Origin: Planomonospora sp. ID67723 | GTDB taxonomy: Bacteria > Actinomycetota > Actinomycetes > Streptosporangiales > Streptosporangiaceae | Length of the DNA: 64,000 nucleotides | Reading direction: 5' to 3' | NCBI RefSeq assembly: GCF_015711605.1 | Contig: NZ_JABTEZ010000001.1 | Location: 586,001 to 650,000, forward strand | Part shown: in pieces, positions 1 through 9,656 of the stretch | How the letters are laid out: each line of letters begins with the position of its first letter | Position numbering within the stretch: the first letter of the stretch is position 1 | Program-made: the position numbers and the translations under genes | The notes under the pieces: model-generated | The model's database searches: none | The model's input: only the letters and a program-made list of their open reading frames with translations | What the model was told of the DNA's origin: nothing

Positions 1-261
1 CACCGCGTCCACGGGGCGGCCGGACGCGGTGGCCCGGGTGTACAGCTCCTCGACGCCGTCCCGGTGAGCCAGGTCGACGCGCACGGTGGAGATCGCCGCG
101 CCGAGCTCCTCCAGCGACCGGGCGGCCTCGACGATGCCCTCGTCCTCCGCCGCGACGACGAGATCGAACCCGTGCTCGGCGAACTGCCTGGCGAGCTCGT
201 AGCCGATGCCGCTGGAGGCGCCGGTCACGACGGCCAGCGGCCGGGTCTCGGAGTTTTCCAT
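1..261 (-). CDS. SDR family NAD(P)-dependent oxidoreductase, cut by window edge
   Basis: Only the N-terminal 87 residues are present; the gene runs off the left edge. Translation from the ATG at 261 starts MENSETRPLAVVTGASSGIG, which is the Rossmann-fold dinucleotide motif TGxxxGIG of short-chain dehydrogenases followed by a typical first helix (ELARQFAEHGFDLVVAA). The acidic region after the second strand and the VDLAH segment also fit the family. The substrate cannot be inferred because the catalytic Ser-Tyr-Lys region lies outside the window. It is transcribed away from the diguanylate cyclase gene, so about 300 bp between them hold both promoters. Confidence 0.85.
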   Translation of the reverse strand, partial: MENSETRPLAVVTGASSGIGYELARQFAEHGFDLVVAAEDEGIVEAARSLEELGAAISTVRVDLAHRDGVEELYTRATASGRPVDAV

Positions 262-557
262 GGCGTTCCTTCCTCACTGTCACGTTCGGGCCCCGGCCGG
301 ATGGTCCGCATGCCGCGGACGGCAGCGGGCCCCGTCTCCCGCGTCTCCTTCCCGGTCCTTTTCGTCCTATCCGGACGGGGCATGGAGGGACCTGCTCCCG
401 AGGACGTCCTCAGGGAGTCCCCGCCGGGCTCTGGACGGCGCCGGGCGGGAGCCGGGAAACCTCTCAGCCGGGGGCAGGCCGTGCCGATGGGACCCCGACG
501 TGTTGGACCAGTCCCGTGACGGTCCCTGGACGGCGAAAGGACTGCGGACACGTGGGG
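262..557. other. Divergent intergenic region
   Basis: About 296 bp between the SDR gene and the diguanylate cyclase gene. Reading frames here continue from neighbours but lack a plausible ribosome-binding site and resemble no family I know. I see no convincing repeat or operator. Confidence 0.5.
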
Positions 558-2156
558 ATGCAATCTCTGGCCCTGCTCTTCGCGCTGTCGGCGCTCGTGG
601 CCACCGTGGTGGCGGTCACCGCCTGGCGCCGCCGCCGCGTGACCTCCGCCGTCGGCACGCTGGCGGCCGTCTCGGCGGCCATCGCGGTGTGGTCCCTGGC
701 GAGCGGGCTCCTGATCCCGTTCGGGGACGGCGCGCTCTCCCGCGCCCTGGTGATCCTCCTGTTCCTCGGCATAACCGCCGTCCCGCCGGGTTTCCTCTGC
801 CTGTCCCGGGCCCTGACCGACCGGGGGTGGCGGCTGCCGCGCCGTACCGCCCTGCTCCTGGCCGTCGAACCGCTGCTCGTCACCGCCCTGGTCGCCACCG
901 ACCCCTGGCACCGCTCGTTCTTCCCCCCGGCCGGAGGGGTCCTCGACCCGTCCGGCTACACCCCGCTCGCGTGGGCGCACATCGCCTACAGCTACGTCCT
1001 GCTGACGATCGCCACGGCACGGGTGTTCCGCGCGTGGGTGCGGGGCCCGCGCGGCCAGCGGGTGCTGTACGGCCTCACCCTGCTCGCCGCCGTCCCCCCG
1101 ACCGTCGGCAACATCCTCAACGTGACCGGAACCGTGCAGGGGGTGGACCTGAGCCCCGTCGGGTTCTGCGTCACGATGGTCGTGTCCTACTGGCTCTTCG
1201 TCCGCCGGTCCCTGCACGAGCTGGTGCCCGTGGCCCGGCAGAACGTCGTCGACATGATCGACGACATGATCGTGACCCTGGACCGGTCGTCCCGGATCCT
1301 CGACCTCAATCCTGCGGCGGACCGCATGGTGCGCCGGCTGATGCCGGACCTGCCCGCCCGGCTGGCCGGGCGGGCGATGAGCGAGGTGCTCTGCGACGTC
1401 ACCCTCACCGAGGGGACCGACACCGACCGGATCTACGCGGACTACCGGGGCAGCGGGCTGGACCTGAACGTGCGCGTCAGCCCGCTGCGCGACGACCGGG
1501 GCGACCGTGTCGGCTGGGCCGTGGTCGCCCGCGACATCACCGCGCTCAACCGCCACCGGCGCGCGCTGGAGCAGGCCAACGCCCGGCTGTCCGAGCAACT
1601 GCGCACCATCGAGGCGCTCCGCGCCGACCTGGCCGAGCAGGCCGTCCGGGACACCCTGACCGGGCTGCACAACCGCCGCCATCTGATGGACGCCCTGTGC
1701 AAGGGAGTGCAGCGGGCCGAGGAGGAGTGCTCGCCGCTCAGCGTCGCCGTCCTCGACATCGACCACTTCAAGCAGGTCAACGACCGTCACGGCCACCGCG
1801 CCGGAGACCGGGTCCTGGTCCGCTTCGCCGAGCTCCTCACCGCCGAGGCCCGCTCCGGCGAGGTCGTGGCGCGTTACGGCGGCGAGGAGTTCGTCGTCCT
1901 GCTTCCCGGCGTGACGGGCGAGCACGCGTCCGCACGGCTGGAGGAGCTGCGCCGGAAGGTGGCGGCCGACTGCATCCGGGCCGACGGCCACCTGCTGTCG
2001 ATCACCTTCAGCGCGGGCGTCGCCGCCCTCACTTCCGGGCGGAGCGCTGACGACCTGCTGCACATCGCCGACCAGGCGCTTTACGCCGCCAAGCGGGCCG
2101 GGCGGAACCGGATCGAGCAGGCCGCGGGGTCCGGTCCGTCCACCGCGGCGGCCTGA
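558..2156 (+). CDS. Membrane-anchored diguanylate cyclase (7TM-PAS-GGDEF)
   Basis: A 532-residue protein predicted to make cyclic di-GMP from two GTP at the membrane. Residues 1-215 are strongly hydrophobic and resemble the 7TM sensor region found on actinobacterial histidine kinases and cyclases. A PAS-like domain follows (about 230-330), then a short coiled linker, then the GGDEF domain. The active-site signature GGEEF is at about 441-445, preceded by DIDHFKQVNDRHGH, the usual metal and GTP-binding region. The inhibitory I-site position, five residues before GGEEF, reads RSGE rather than RxxD. No EAL domain is present. I chose the ATG at 558 because the membrane segment starts there; the frame stays open upstream to 516. 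Confidence 0.9.
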   Translation: MQSLALLFALSALVATVVAVTAWRRRRVTSAVGTLAAVSAAIAVWSLASGLLIPFGDGALSRALVILLFLGITAVPPGFLCLSRALTDRGWRLPRRTALLLAVEPLLVTALVATDPWHRSFFPPAGGVLDPSGYTPLAWAHIAYSYVLLTIATARVFRAWVRGPRGQRVLYGLTLLAAVPPTVGNILNVTGTVQGVDLSPVGFCVTMVVSYWLFVRRSLHELVPVARQNVVDMIDDMIVTLDRSSRILDLNPAADRMVRRLMPDLPARLAGRAMSEVLCDVTLTEGTDTDRIYADYRGSGLDLNVRVSPLRDDRGDRVGWAVVARDITALNRHRRALEQANARLSEQLRTIEALRADLAEQAVRDTLTGLHNRRHLMDALCKGVQRAEEECSPLSVAVLDIDHFKQVNDRHGHRAGDRVLVRFAELLTAEARSGEVVARYGGEEFVVLLPGVTGEHASARLEELRRKVAADCIRADGHLLSITFSAGVAALTSGRSADDLLHIADQALYAAKRAGRNRIEQAAGSGPSTAAA

Positions 2157-2196
2157 CGGGTGCGGGAAGCGTCCCCGGGGCCGCCGCCCGGCGGGA

Positions 2197-2640
2197 TCAG
2201 GGGTAGGAGGTGACCGTGGAGGGGATCGTCTCGACGCCGTACGCCGGGTCGCCGGTGTCGTTGACGACGTGGTTGTACCGGCCCTTGCCGCCGAGGGAGA
2301 CGGCCAGGAGGCTGTGGAACTTCACGCCCGGCTTCACCGGGGCCTCGAAGCCGCGGTCCACCTCGATGGTCGGGTCGCTGGTGAAGACGCAGTAGCTGCC
2401 CATGCCCCACCCCTCGTGGACGTTCACCGAGTCGGCCACCTTGTAGGCGGCCCAGCCCTTGACGGAGCCGTTCATGAACGCGGCCTGCACCGAGATCGGG
2501 TTGGCGGCGTGGTCGGTGTGGGCGCCCTGGCGCCCGATCTCCAGCAGCGTCGGCGAGTTGACCGCGCCGGCGTCGATCAGGAACCCGGCCAGCTTCACCC
2601 CGTCCACGTCGGCCACCTTTGTCCCCGGAGCCGCGAGGCT
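2197..2640 (-). pseudogene. Remnant of an adenylyl-cyclase-like secreted beta-helix protein
   Basis: The open frame encodes pieces of a large family of actinobacterial secreted beta-helix proteins, often called adenylyl cyclase or pectate-lyase-like. It retains VADVDGVKLAGFLIDAG and SPTLLEIG, then jumps to NGSVKGWAAYKVAD and the conserved C-terminus ending HVVNDTGDP ... TSYP. From memory of the family, full proteins have several hundred residues before this region and roughly 100 between HAANPISVQ and AAFMNGS. Homology can be read to about 2640, upstream of the only start codon (GTG at 2616), and the frame is blocked near 2682. I read this as a gene that lost its 5' part and an internal segment. 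Confidence 0.65.
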
Positions 2641-2720
2641 GAAGGGCGTCCCAGGGGACCCCGGCCGACCGGTGACCCCTCACCGCCGGGCCCACGGATC
2701 ACATTCCCGGACGAGGTGTC

Positions 2721-2734
2721 GGAGAGCGCTCTCC
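2721..2734. promoter_or_regulatory. LacI-family operator upstream of lacI-type gene
   Basis: GGAGAGCGCTCTCC is a perfect 14-bp palindrome 20 bp before the start codon of the LacI-type regulator. The same core recurs three times in front of the binding-protein gene at about 8.8-9.1 kb. Position and symmetry indicate autoregulation by the regulator at 2755. Confidence 0.85.
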
Positions 2735-2754
2735 CATCATGCTATAAAGATCCC

Positions 2755-3804
2755 ATGAACGATGGCCTCCCGCACGTGTCGGGACCCCCCACCTTGGAGG
2801 ACGTGGCACGGGCGGCGGGGGTCTCCCGCGCCACGGTCTCCCGGGTGATCAACGGGATCCGCAACGTCGATCCCGCGATCCAGGAGCGGGTCAGGCAGGC
2901 GATCGCCCTCACCGGCTACGCCCCCAACCAGGCCGCGCGCTCGCTGGTCACCCGGCGGACGGGCGCGATCGCCCTGATCGTCTCCGGGGCGGGCAGCGGC
3001 GAGGAGAACCCGTTCCCCGGCCAGGTCTTCGCCGACCCGTTCTTCGGGCGCGTGGCCGGCGGCGTCGTCGGCCACCTGCGCCCGCTGGGCGTGCATCCCA
3101 TCCTGATGTTCGCCGACACCCTGGAGAGCCGCGACCAGGTCATCGGCTACCTGCGCCAGGGCAATGCCGACGGGGCCATCCTGGTCTCCATCAGCGCCGA
3201 GGACACCCTGCCCAAACTGCTCGCCGACGCCTCGCTGCCCGCCGTGCTCTTCGCCAGGCCGGTCCGGCCGATCCCGATCAGCTACGTCGACGTCGCGCAC
3301 CGGGCCGGAGGCAAGCTCGCCGCCGACCATCTCGTCGCCCGCGGCTGCCGCCGGCTGGCCACCATCTCCGGCCCTCTCGACCTGCCCGCCGCCCAGGACC
3401 GCCTGGCAGGCTTCCAGGAGGCGATGGCCGTGCACGGCCACCCCTACATCCCCCACGCCGAGGGCAACTTCACCTTCGCCAGCGGCGAGGCGGCGATGGA
3501 GCGGCTGCTGGCCGAGCACCCCGACCTCGACGGCGTCTTCGCGGCCAACGACGTGATGGCCCAGGGCGCCATGGTGGTGCTGGGCCAGCACGGGCGCCGG
3601 GTGCCCGGCGACGTGGCCGTGGTGGGCTTCGACGACAGCAGCGCGGCCCTGGCCTGCCGCCCGCCGCTCACCACCGTCCGCCATCCCGTCGAGGACATGG
3701 CCGCCGAGATGGCGCGGCTGCTGATGGTCCACATCGAACAGCCGGACCACCCGGTGACCTCGAAGATCTTCGAGCCCACCCTGGTGGTCCGGGAGTCGGC
3801 CTGA
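2755..3804 (+). CDS. LacI-family transcriptional regulator of the sugar locus
   Basis: A 349-residue LacI/GalR protein. The N-terminal helix-turn-helix reads TLEDVARAAGVSRATVSRVI (about residues 11-30), followed by the hinge helix region NQAARSLV and a periplasmic-binding-protein-like effector domain to the end (GDVAVVGFDDS, PLTTVRHP typical of the family). The ATG at 2755 directly precedes the HTH. It is convergent with the GH1 gene, so regulator and transporter are separate transcripts joined by shared operators. The ligand is probably a beta-glucoside or short beta-glucan, inferred from the adjacent GH1 enzyme. Confidence 0.93.
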   Translation: MNDGLPHVSGPPTLEDVARAAGVSRATVSRVINGIRNVDPAIQERVRQAIALTGYAPNQAARSLVTRRTGAIALIVSGAGSGEENPFPGQVFADPFFGRVAGGVVGHLRPLGVHPILMFADTLESRDQVIGYLRQGNADGAILVSISAEDTLPKLLADASLPAVLFARPVRPIPISYVDVAHRAGGKLAADHLVARGCRRLATISGPLDLPAAQDRLAGFQEAMAVHGHPYIPHAEGNFTFASGEAAMERLLAEHPDLDGVFAANDVMAQGAMVVLGQHGRRVPGDVAVVGFDDSSAALACRPPLTTVRHPVEDMAAEMARLLMVHIEQPDHPVTSKIFEPTLVVRESA

Positions 3805-3849
3805 CCCGGCGGCCCGCCGTACCTGGAGCCGGCCGCCGTACCGGGAGGG

Positions 3850-5193
<1,344 letters not shown>

Positions 5194-5210
5194 GAACGGA
5201 GTCTCCTTGC

Positions 5211-6050
5211 TCACTTGACCGCGCCCGCGGTCAGTCCTTGTACGAGATAGCGCTGCAGCAGCAGGAAACCGGCGACCACGGGAACGCTGACCACCAGCGA
5301 GGCGGCCATCACCTGGTTCCAGTAGACGTCGTTCTGGGTCGCGTAGCCCTGCAGCCCCACGGCCAGGGTGCGGGTGCTCTCGTCGGTCATCACCGAGGCG
5401 AAGAGCACCTCGCCCCACGAGGTCATGAAGGCGTAGATGGTGACCGCCACGATGCCGGGCATCGCGGCGGGGATGACCACCCGGAGCAGTGCTCCGAGCG
5501 GCCCGCTCCCGTCGACCTGGGCGGCCTCGTCCAGCGCCGTGGGGATGGAGTCGAGATAGCCGACCAGCATCCAGATGGCGAACGGCAGGGAGAAGGTCAG
5601 ATAAGTGATGATCAGTCCGGTACGGCTGGCGGACAGCTCCAGGCCGATGAGGTCGCCCAGATTCGCGAAGATCATGAACAGCGGGAGCAGGAACAGGATC
5701 CCGGGGAACATCTGGGTGGACAGCACGGTGATGGAGAAGATCTTCCGGCCGGGGAAGCGGTAGCGGCTGATCGCGTACGCGGCGAAGATCGCCACCACCA
5801 CCGACGCCACGGAGGCGGCGGACGCCACGATCAGGCTGTTGACGAAGTAGTGGGCCAGCGGCACGGTCCGCCACATGTCGAAGAACGGCTGCAGGGTGAC
5901 CGTGGTGGGGATCCAGGAGAAGTCGCCCTGCACGTCCCCGAGCGGTTTGATGGCGGAGGTCGCCATCACGTACAGCGGGACGAGTGTGAACAGGCCCAGG
6001 GAGCCGAGGCCGATCCAGCGGGCCCAGGGCAGCCAGCGGGGCTCACGCAT
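5211..6050 (-). CDS. Carbohydrate ABC transporter permease (MalG type)
   Basis: A 279-residue inner-membrane permease of the CUT1 sugar importer class. It starts in a hydrophobic segment and has about six membrane helices. The EAA loop that docks the ATPase reads [21 protein letters not shown]. It overlaps the upstream permease by eight bases, which suggests translational coupling. No ATPase gene is in the locus, so a shared MsiK-type ATPase elsewhere would have to energise it, as in streptomycete cellobiose and maltose systems. Confidence 0.93.
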   Translation of the reverse strand: MREPRWLPWARWIGLGSLGLFTLVPLYVMATSAIKPLGDVQGDFSWIPTTVTLQPFFDMWRTVPLAHYFVNSLIVASAASVASVVVAIFAAYAISRYRFPGRKIFSITVLSTQMFPGILFLLPLFMIFANLGDLIGLELSASRTGLIITYLTFSLPFAIWMLVGYLDSIPTALDEAAQVDGSGPLGALLRVVIPAAMPGIVAVTIYAFMTSWGEVLFASVMTDESTRTLAVGLQGYATQNDVYWNQVMAASLVVSVPVVAGFLLLQRYLVQGLTAGAVK

Positions 6051-7062
6051 CGCTCCTCCTGCGGGAGGTCGCCACCAGGTACACCGCGGTCACCAGCAGC
6101 AGGAACAGCAGCAGCAGCACCGACATCGCCGAGCCGGAGCCGAAGTTCCAGGTGACGAAGGAGCTCTGGTAGATGTGAATGGAGATCAGGTCGGCCTCTT
6201 CCGGGGCTGACTTGCCGAACAGCACGTAGGGCGTGTTGAAGTCGTTGAAGGTCCACAGGAACAGCACGAGCACGAGGACCTGGTTGACCGGGCGCAGCAT
6301 GGGCAGCGTGATCGAGCGCAGCTGCTTCCACCAGCCGGCCCCGTCGATCGCGGAGGCCTCGTAGAGGTCTGACGGGATGTTCTGCAGCGCGGCCATGAGC
6401 ATCAGGAAGGCGAACGGCCAGGTCCGCCAGACGTAGGTCACCAGCAGGGCCACGAAGCTGTTGCCGCCGATGAGCCAGAACGGGCGGTCGTCCGCCAGGC
6501 CGAGCTGGTCGACCAGGACGTGGTTGACCATGCCGGAGTCGCGCTGGAACATGAAGCTCCAGGTGATCACCGCGGCGTAGGCGGGCAGCGCGTAGGGGAC
6601 CAGGAACAGCGTGCGCAGCAGTCCGCGCCCGCGGAAGCTCCCCTGCATCAGCACGGCCCCGGCGGTCCCCAGCAGCCAGGCCAGGCCGATCGCCAGCAGG
6701 GTGAAGGCGACGGTGACCGTGAAGGAGTGGAGCAGCCCGCGGCCCACCGCGGAGTCGAAGTCCACCGCGATCTCGTAGTTGGCCAGACCCGCGCCCGGAG
6801 CCGCGCTCCAGTTGCGGATGAAGAACTGGGTGAGCTTCAGGAAGCTCATCGCGATGCCGACCACCATCGGCACCAGGTGGATGAGGAGCTCCAGCAGGAT
6901 CGCCGGGAGGATCAGCAGGTACGGCAGGCCCAGGCGGCGCAGCCGTACCGGGATCAGTGCGGTGACGCGGTCCAGGCCCCTCCTGCCGGGCCGTGGCGGG
7001 CCGCCGCCCGGCGAGCGGGCCCCGCGCCGCGCGCCGGGGCGGGGCGTGGTGGACACGACCAT
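6043..7062 (-). CDS. Carbohydrate ABC transporter permease (MalF type)
   Basis: A 339-residue partner permease. An Arg/Pro/Gly-rich cytoplasmic N-terminus of about 40 residues precedes the first helix (LPYLLILPAILLELLIHLVP). The EAA loop reads YEASAIDGAGWWKQLRSITLP. With the MalG-type subunit it forms the transmembrane channel. The 289-bp gap to the binding-protein gene contains a strong hairpin and a 12-bp tandem repeat, so permease expression is probably lower than that of the binding protein. Confidence 0.93.
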   Translation of the reverse strand: MVVSTTPRPGARRGARSPGGGPPRPGRRGLDRVTALIPVRLRRLGLPYLLILPAILLELLIHLVPMVVGIAMSFLKLTQFFIRNWSAAPGAGLANYEIAVDFDSAVGRGLLHSFTVTVAFTLLAIGLAWLLGTAGAVLMQGSFRGRGLLRTLFLVPYALPAYAAVITWSFMFQRDSGMVNHVLVDQLGLADDRPFWLIGGNSFVALLVTYVWRTWPFAFLMLMAALQNIPSDLYEASAIDGAGWWKQLRSITLPMLRPVNQVLVLVLFLWTFNDFNTPYVLFGKSAPEEADLISIHIYQSSFVTWNFGSGSAMSVLLLLFLLLVTAVYLVATSRRRSDA

Positions 7063-7092
7063 CGTTCTCCTATCGAGGGGGCTGCCGGTTCG

Positions 7093-7188
7093 CCGGCAGG
7101 GGGACCGGCAGGGGGACCGGCAGGGGGACCGGCAGGGGGACCGGCAGGGGGACCGGCAGGGGGACCGGCAGGGGGACCGGCAGGGGGA
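7093..7188. repeat. Eight tandem copies of a 12-bp unit
   Basis: CCGGCAGGGGGA is repeated eight times head to tail without a mismatch. It lies between the binding-protein hairpin and the MalF-type permease start, on the transcribed leader of the permease genes. A multiple of three keeps every frame open, but no gene uses it. On the minus-strand transcript the unit reads as pyrimidine-rich TCCCCCTGCCGG. Confidence 0.97.
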
Positions 7189-7308
7189 ATCGCTTCGCCG
7201 TCATGGTTTCCGCGTCATGGTTTCCGCGCCGGGAACGGCTCCGTGTGCGGTCACCGGTCCGGTCACCGCGTGCGGAACGGCCGGGGCCCGGCCGGAGGAG
7301 GTCCGTCG

Positions 7309-7338
7309 CGGGGCCGGGCGGGGCACCGCCCGGCCCCG
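7309..7338 (-). terminator. Hairpin after the binding-protein gene
   Basis: A perfect 13-bp GC stem (7309-7321 pairing with 7326-7338) with a GGCA loop lies 13 bp downstream of the binding-protein stop. There is no T-run, so it may act as a partial terminator or as a 3' stabiliser of the binding-protein message. Confidence 0.75.
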
Positions 7339-7350
7339 CGACCGGGCAGG

Positions 7351-8676
7351 TCAGCTCCCCGCCTGCATCTTCTCGTTCGCCTCGGTCAGCTTCGCCTTGA
7401 TGTGCTCCTCGGTGACCGGCTTGCCGCTGGCCACGTCCGCGAAGAGCTGGTTCATCGCGGTGCCGACCAGCGTCTCGAACTGGCTCTCCTCGGGCACCTG
7501 GGGCAGGGGCGCCGCGGTGGTGGCGAGGATCTGCTGGAAGGCCTTGATGTGCTCGCTCTGGAACGCCGGGTCGTCGTAGGCGTCGGTGACGGTGGGCAGC
7601 GAGCCGTACGCCTTGTTGAGGTTCTGCTGCGCCTGCTTGCCCGTCATGAACTTGACGAACTCCGCGGCCGCGTCCTGGTTCTCGCTGTGCTTGAAGATCG
7701 CCAGGTTGATGCCGGCCACCATGCCGTTGACCTGCTTGCCGCCCTGGCTCGGGTCCGGGAGCGGGATCGGGGCGACGCCGTAGTCGTCCTCACTCATGCC
7801 GGCCGCCTTCGCCGAGGAGGTGATGGACTGCCACAGCAGCATTCCGGCCTTGCCCGAGGTGAAGTCCTGGACGGCCTGGGTGCCGTTGGCGTACTCCGCG
7901 TTGCTCGGGTTGACGATCTTGTGGACCGCCATCAGGTCGAGGAACTGCTTGGTCGCGGCGACCTGCTTGTCGGAGTCGAACTGCGGCCTGCCGGAGGCGT
8001 CGAACAGCTCGGAGCCGTGCTGCTGGCCGAAGATGAAGGCGTGGTGGGCGTTCTCGCTGACGCTGGCGCCCTCGACGGCCAGGCCCCACTTGCCGTCCTT
8101 GGTGAGCTTCTTGCCCGTGGCGATGAGCTCGTCCCAGGTCTTCGGCGGGGCCTCGATCCCCGCCTCGGCGAACATCTTCTTGTTGTAGATCAGGCCGTAG
8201 GTCATGCCGTAGATCGGCACCGCGGCGGGCGGCTGCCCCTGCGCCCCGGTCGCGGCGAGGCTCGGGCCGAGGAAGCGCTCCTTGCCGCCCAGCTTGGCCA
8301 GCAGCTCGTCGTCGAAGGGCACGAAGGCCCCGGTGGCCTGCAGCGAGGCCGACCAGGTGTTGCCGATGTTGACCACGTCCGGCCCCTTGCCCGAGGTGGT
8401 GGCGGCGAGGATCCGGTTGAGCAGGTCGGACCAGGGCACGACCTCGACGTTCACCTTGATCCCGGTCTCCTTCTCGAACCGGGCGAGCTCGGGCTTGAGC
8501 ACCTCCGCGTCGGCCTCCAGGCTGGGGCCCTGGTTCGAAGCCCAGTAGGTGAGCGTCTTGGGCGCGGCGGCCTCCGTGGCCGCCGCGCCTCCGCCCTCGC
8601 CGGCGCCGCAGGCGGCGATGGAGGTCGAGACGGCGAGCAGGAGCGCTCCCGCCTTGACGAGACTGCGCATACGCAT
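7351..8676 (-). CDS. Sugar ABC transporter substrate-binding lipoprotein
   Basis: A 441-residue extracellular solute-binding protein of family 1. The N-terminus MRMRSLVKAG is followed by a hydrophobic stretch and the lipobox SIAAC, so Cys23 should be lipidated and anchor the protein outside the membrane. The mature part has the family pattern (ELARFEKETGIKVNVE, GPDVVNIGNTW, YGLIYNKKMFAEAGI). The ATG at 8676 has GAGGA eight bases upstream; the frame is open further up but overlaps the operator region. It is the first gene of the operon and should deliver the sugar to the permeases at 6043 and 5211. Confidence 0.95.
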   Translation of the reverse strand: MRMRSLVKAGALLLAVSTSIAACGAGEGGGAAATEAAAPKTLTYWASNQGPSLEADAEVLKPELARFEKETGIKVNVEVVPWSDLLNRILAATTSGKGPDVVNIGNTWSASLQATGAFVPFDDELLAKLGGKERFLGPSLAATGAQGQPPAAVPIYGMTYGLIYNKKMFAEAGIEAPPKTWDELIATGKKLTKDGKWGLAVEGASVSENAHHAFIFGQQHGSELFDASGRPQFDSDKQVAATKQFLDLMAVHKIVNPSNAEYANGTQAVQDFTSGKAGMLLWQSITSSAKAAGMSEDDYGVAPIPLPDPSQGGKQVNGMVAGINLAIFKHSENQDAAAEFVKFMTGKQAQQNLNKAYGSLPTVTDAYDDPAFQSEHIKAFQQILATTAAPLPQVPEESQFETLVGTAMNQLFADVASGKPVTEEHIKAKLTEANEKMQAGS

Positions 8677-8835
8677 GGTGGTTCCTCGGGGGGTAGGTGA
8701 CGGGGTGTCGGCGGTCGTGCTGCCGGTGCCGCCGGCGTTGTCTCCGCCGGAGAGGGCCGTGACCGCGGAGAGCATCAGGGCGAGAACCGAGGTCGGGGAT
8801 CGCCCATGGGTCCTCCTGGGTCTGCCGTTCCATGG

Positions 8836-8855
8836 ATTGGAGAGCGCTCTCCAAT
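8836..8855. promoter_or_regulatory. LacI-family operator, perfect 20-bp palindrome
   Basis: ATTGGAGAGCGCTCTCCAAT is fully symmetric and sits about 160 bp before the binding-protein start. It contains the same core as the site before the LacI-type gene and is the best candidate for the main operator of the transport operon. Confidence 0.88.
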
Positions 8856-8972
8856 GAGAGTCGATTAAAACCCGGTTTCCTGTCAACGACCTCGGCGCAA
8901 CAATCGCCGCCAGAACGGTCACGAATTGGCATCGATGATGCGTATGCCCAGCTCAGCGACGTGACCCGCACG

Positions 8973-8986
8973 GGAGAGCGCTCCCC
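8973..8986. promoter_or_regulatory. Second LacI-type operator copy (one mismatched pair)
   Basis: GGAGAGCGCTCCCC matches the operator core with one asymmetric pair. Its centre is about 134 bp from the perfect palindrome, a distance that would allow looping. Confidence 0.6.
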
Positions 8987-9114
8987 TTCCCGGCGAGACG
9001 AAGCGGCCGGGCGCTCCCGCTATCGCGTGATCGGCGGCCCTCCGGCCGCGGGACGGCCCTCCCGGCCCTCAGACGCTCACGCGGCGCCCCTGTTCCCGGG
9101 GTCGCCGCCCTGAA

Positions 9115-9132
9115 TTGGAGAACGCTCTCCAA
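9115..9132. promoter_or_regulatory. Third LacI-type operator copy (one mismatched pair)
   Basis: TTGGAGAACGCTCTCCAA differs from the 8836 palindrome at one central base. It lies just beyond the stop of the SnoaL-like gene, about 278 bp from the first copy. Together the sites occupy the 530-bp gap between that gene and the binding-protein gene, which holds no other gene. Confidence 0.7.
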
Positions 9133-9207
9133 AGGTCCGGGCGCGGCGGTGAGACGCCGGCACGACCTCCGAAGAGCGTTCCTCGATGCGCGGGGAGACC
9201 CCGGTCC

Positions 9208-9600
9208 TCACCCCTGCGGCACCGTCCGGGTGATCGAGTCGACGCGGCGGATGCGCCCGTCGGAAGCGAACCGCGCGAACAGATGGATCTCCATCTCCAC
9301 GCGCTTTCCCGTCCGCATGACGGCGCGCAGGGTGTAGCGGGCGGCGGCCCGGTCGCCGCGGACCATCGCGTCGTGCACCTCGATCTCGAGCCCGCGCCCG
9401 TTCCTGCGCGCGGGACCGACGTGGGCGATGAGCCGGTCGCGGTCGAGCCGGATGCCGTCGTTGTGGTACTCGATGTCGCAGGTGTAGTACCGGTCCAGGA
9501 TCTCCGCCGGGTCCTCCCGGCCGAGACCCAGCTCGTGGGGGAGCCGGGTGAGGAAGTCGTGGAACCTCTTCTCGCGCTCCGTGTCGGCGCCTGCGGACAT
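9208..9600 (-). CDS. SnoaL-like / NTF2-fold small protein
   Basis: A 130-residue cytoplasmic protein with the shape of SnoaL-like polyketide-cyclase or limonene-epoxide-hydrolase folds: a helical start (REKRFHDFLTRLPHELG), DRYYTCDIEYHNDG, and three beta strands ending FARFASDGRIRRVDSITRTV. Such domains are enzymes or ligand-binding modules, and the activity cannot be read from sequence. The ATG at 9600 has a good GGAGAGGG site. It lies 56 bp after the multicopper oxidase gene and is probably in the same operon. Confidence 0.75.
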   Translation of the reverse strand: MSAGADTEREKRFHDFLTRLPHELGLGREDPAEILDRYYTCDIEYHNDGIRLDRDRLIAHVGPARRNGRGLEIEVHDAMVRGDRAAARYTLRAVMRTGKRVEMEIHLFARFASDGRIRRVDSITRTVPQG

Positions 9601-9656
9601 GTCCCTCTCCTCTGCAACGATCGGCGGCCCCGGACGGGGCCGCGCCGGGGACCGGC

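Noticed and set aside
7093-7188. CRISPR-like array
   Set aside because: Units are 12 bp, contiguous and have no spacers; no cas gene is present.
6520-8700. A 726-residue plus-strand open frame containing Gly-Gly-Pro-Ala repeats
   Set aside because: It is antisense to the permease and binding-protein genes. The Gly/Pro/Ala repeat is only the translation of the 12-bp DNA repeat.
8677-8922. N-terminal extension of the binding protein to 8922
   Set aside because: It would place coding sequence over the operators and bury the lipoprotein signal; the ATG at 8676 has its own ribosome site.
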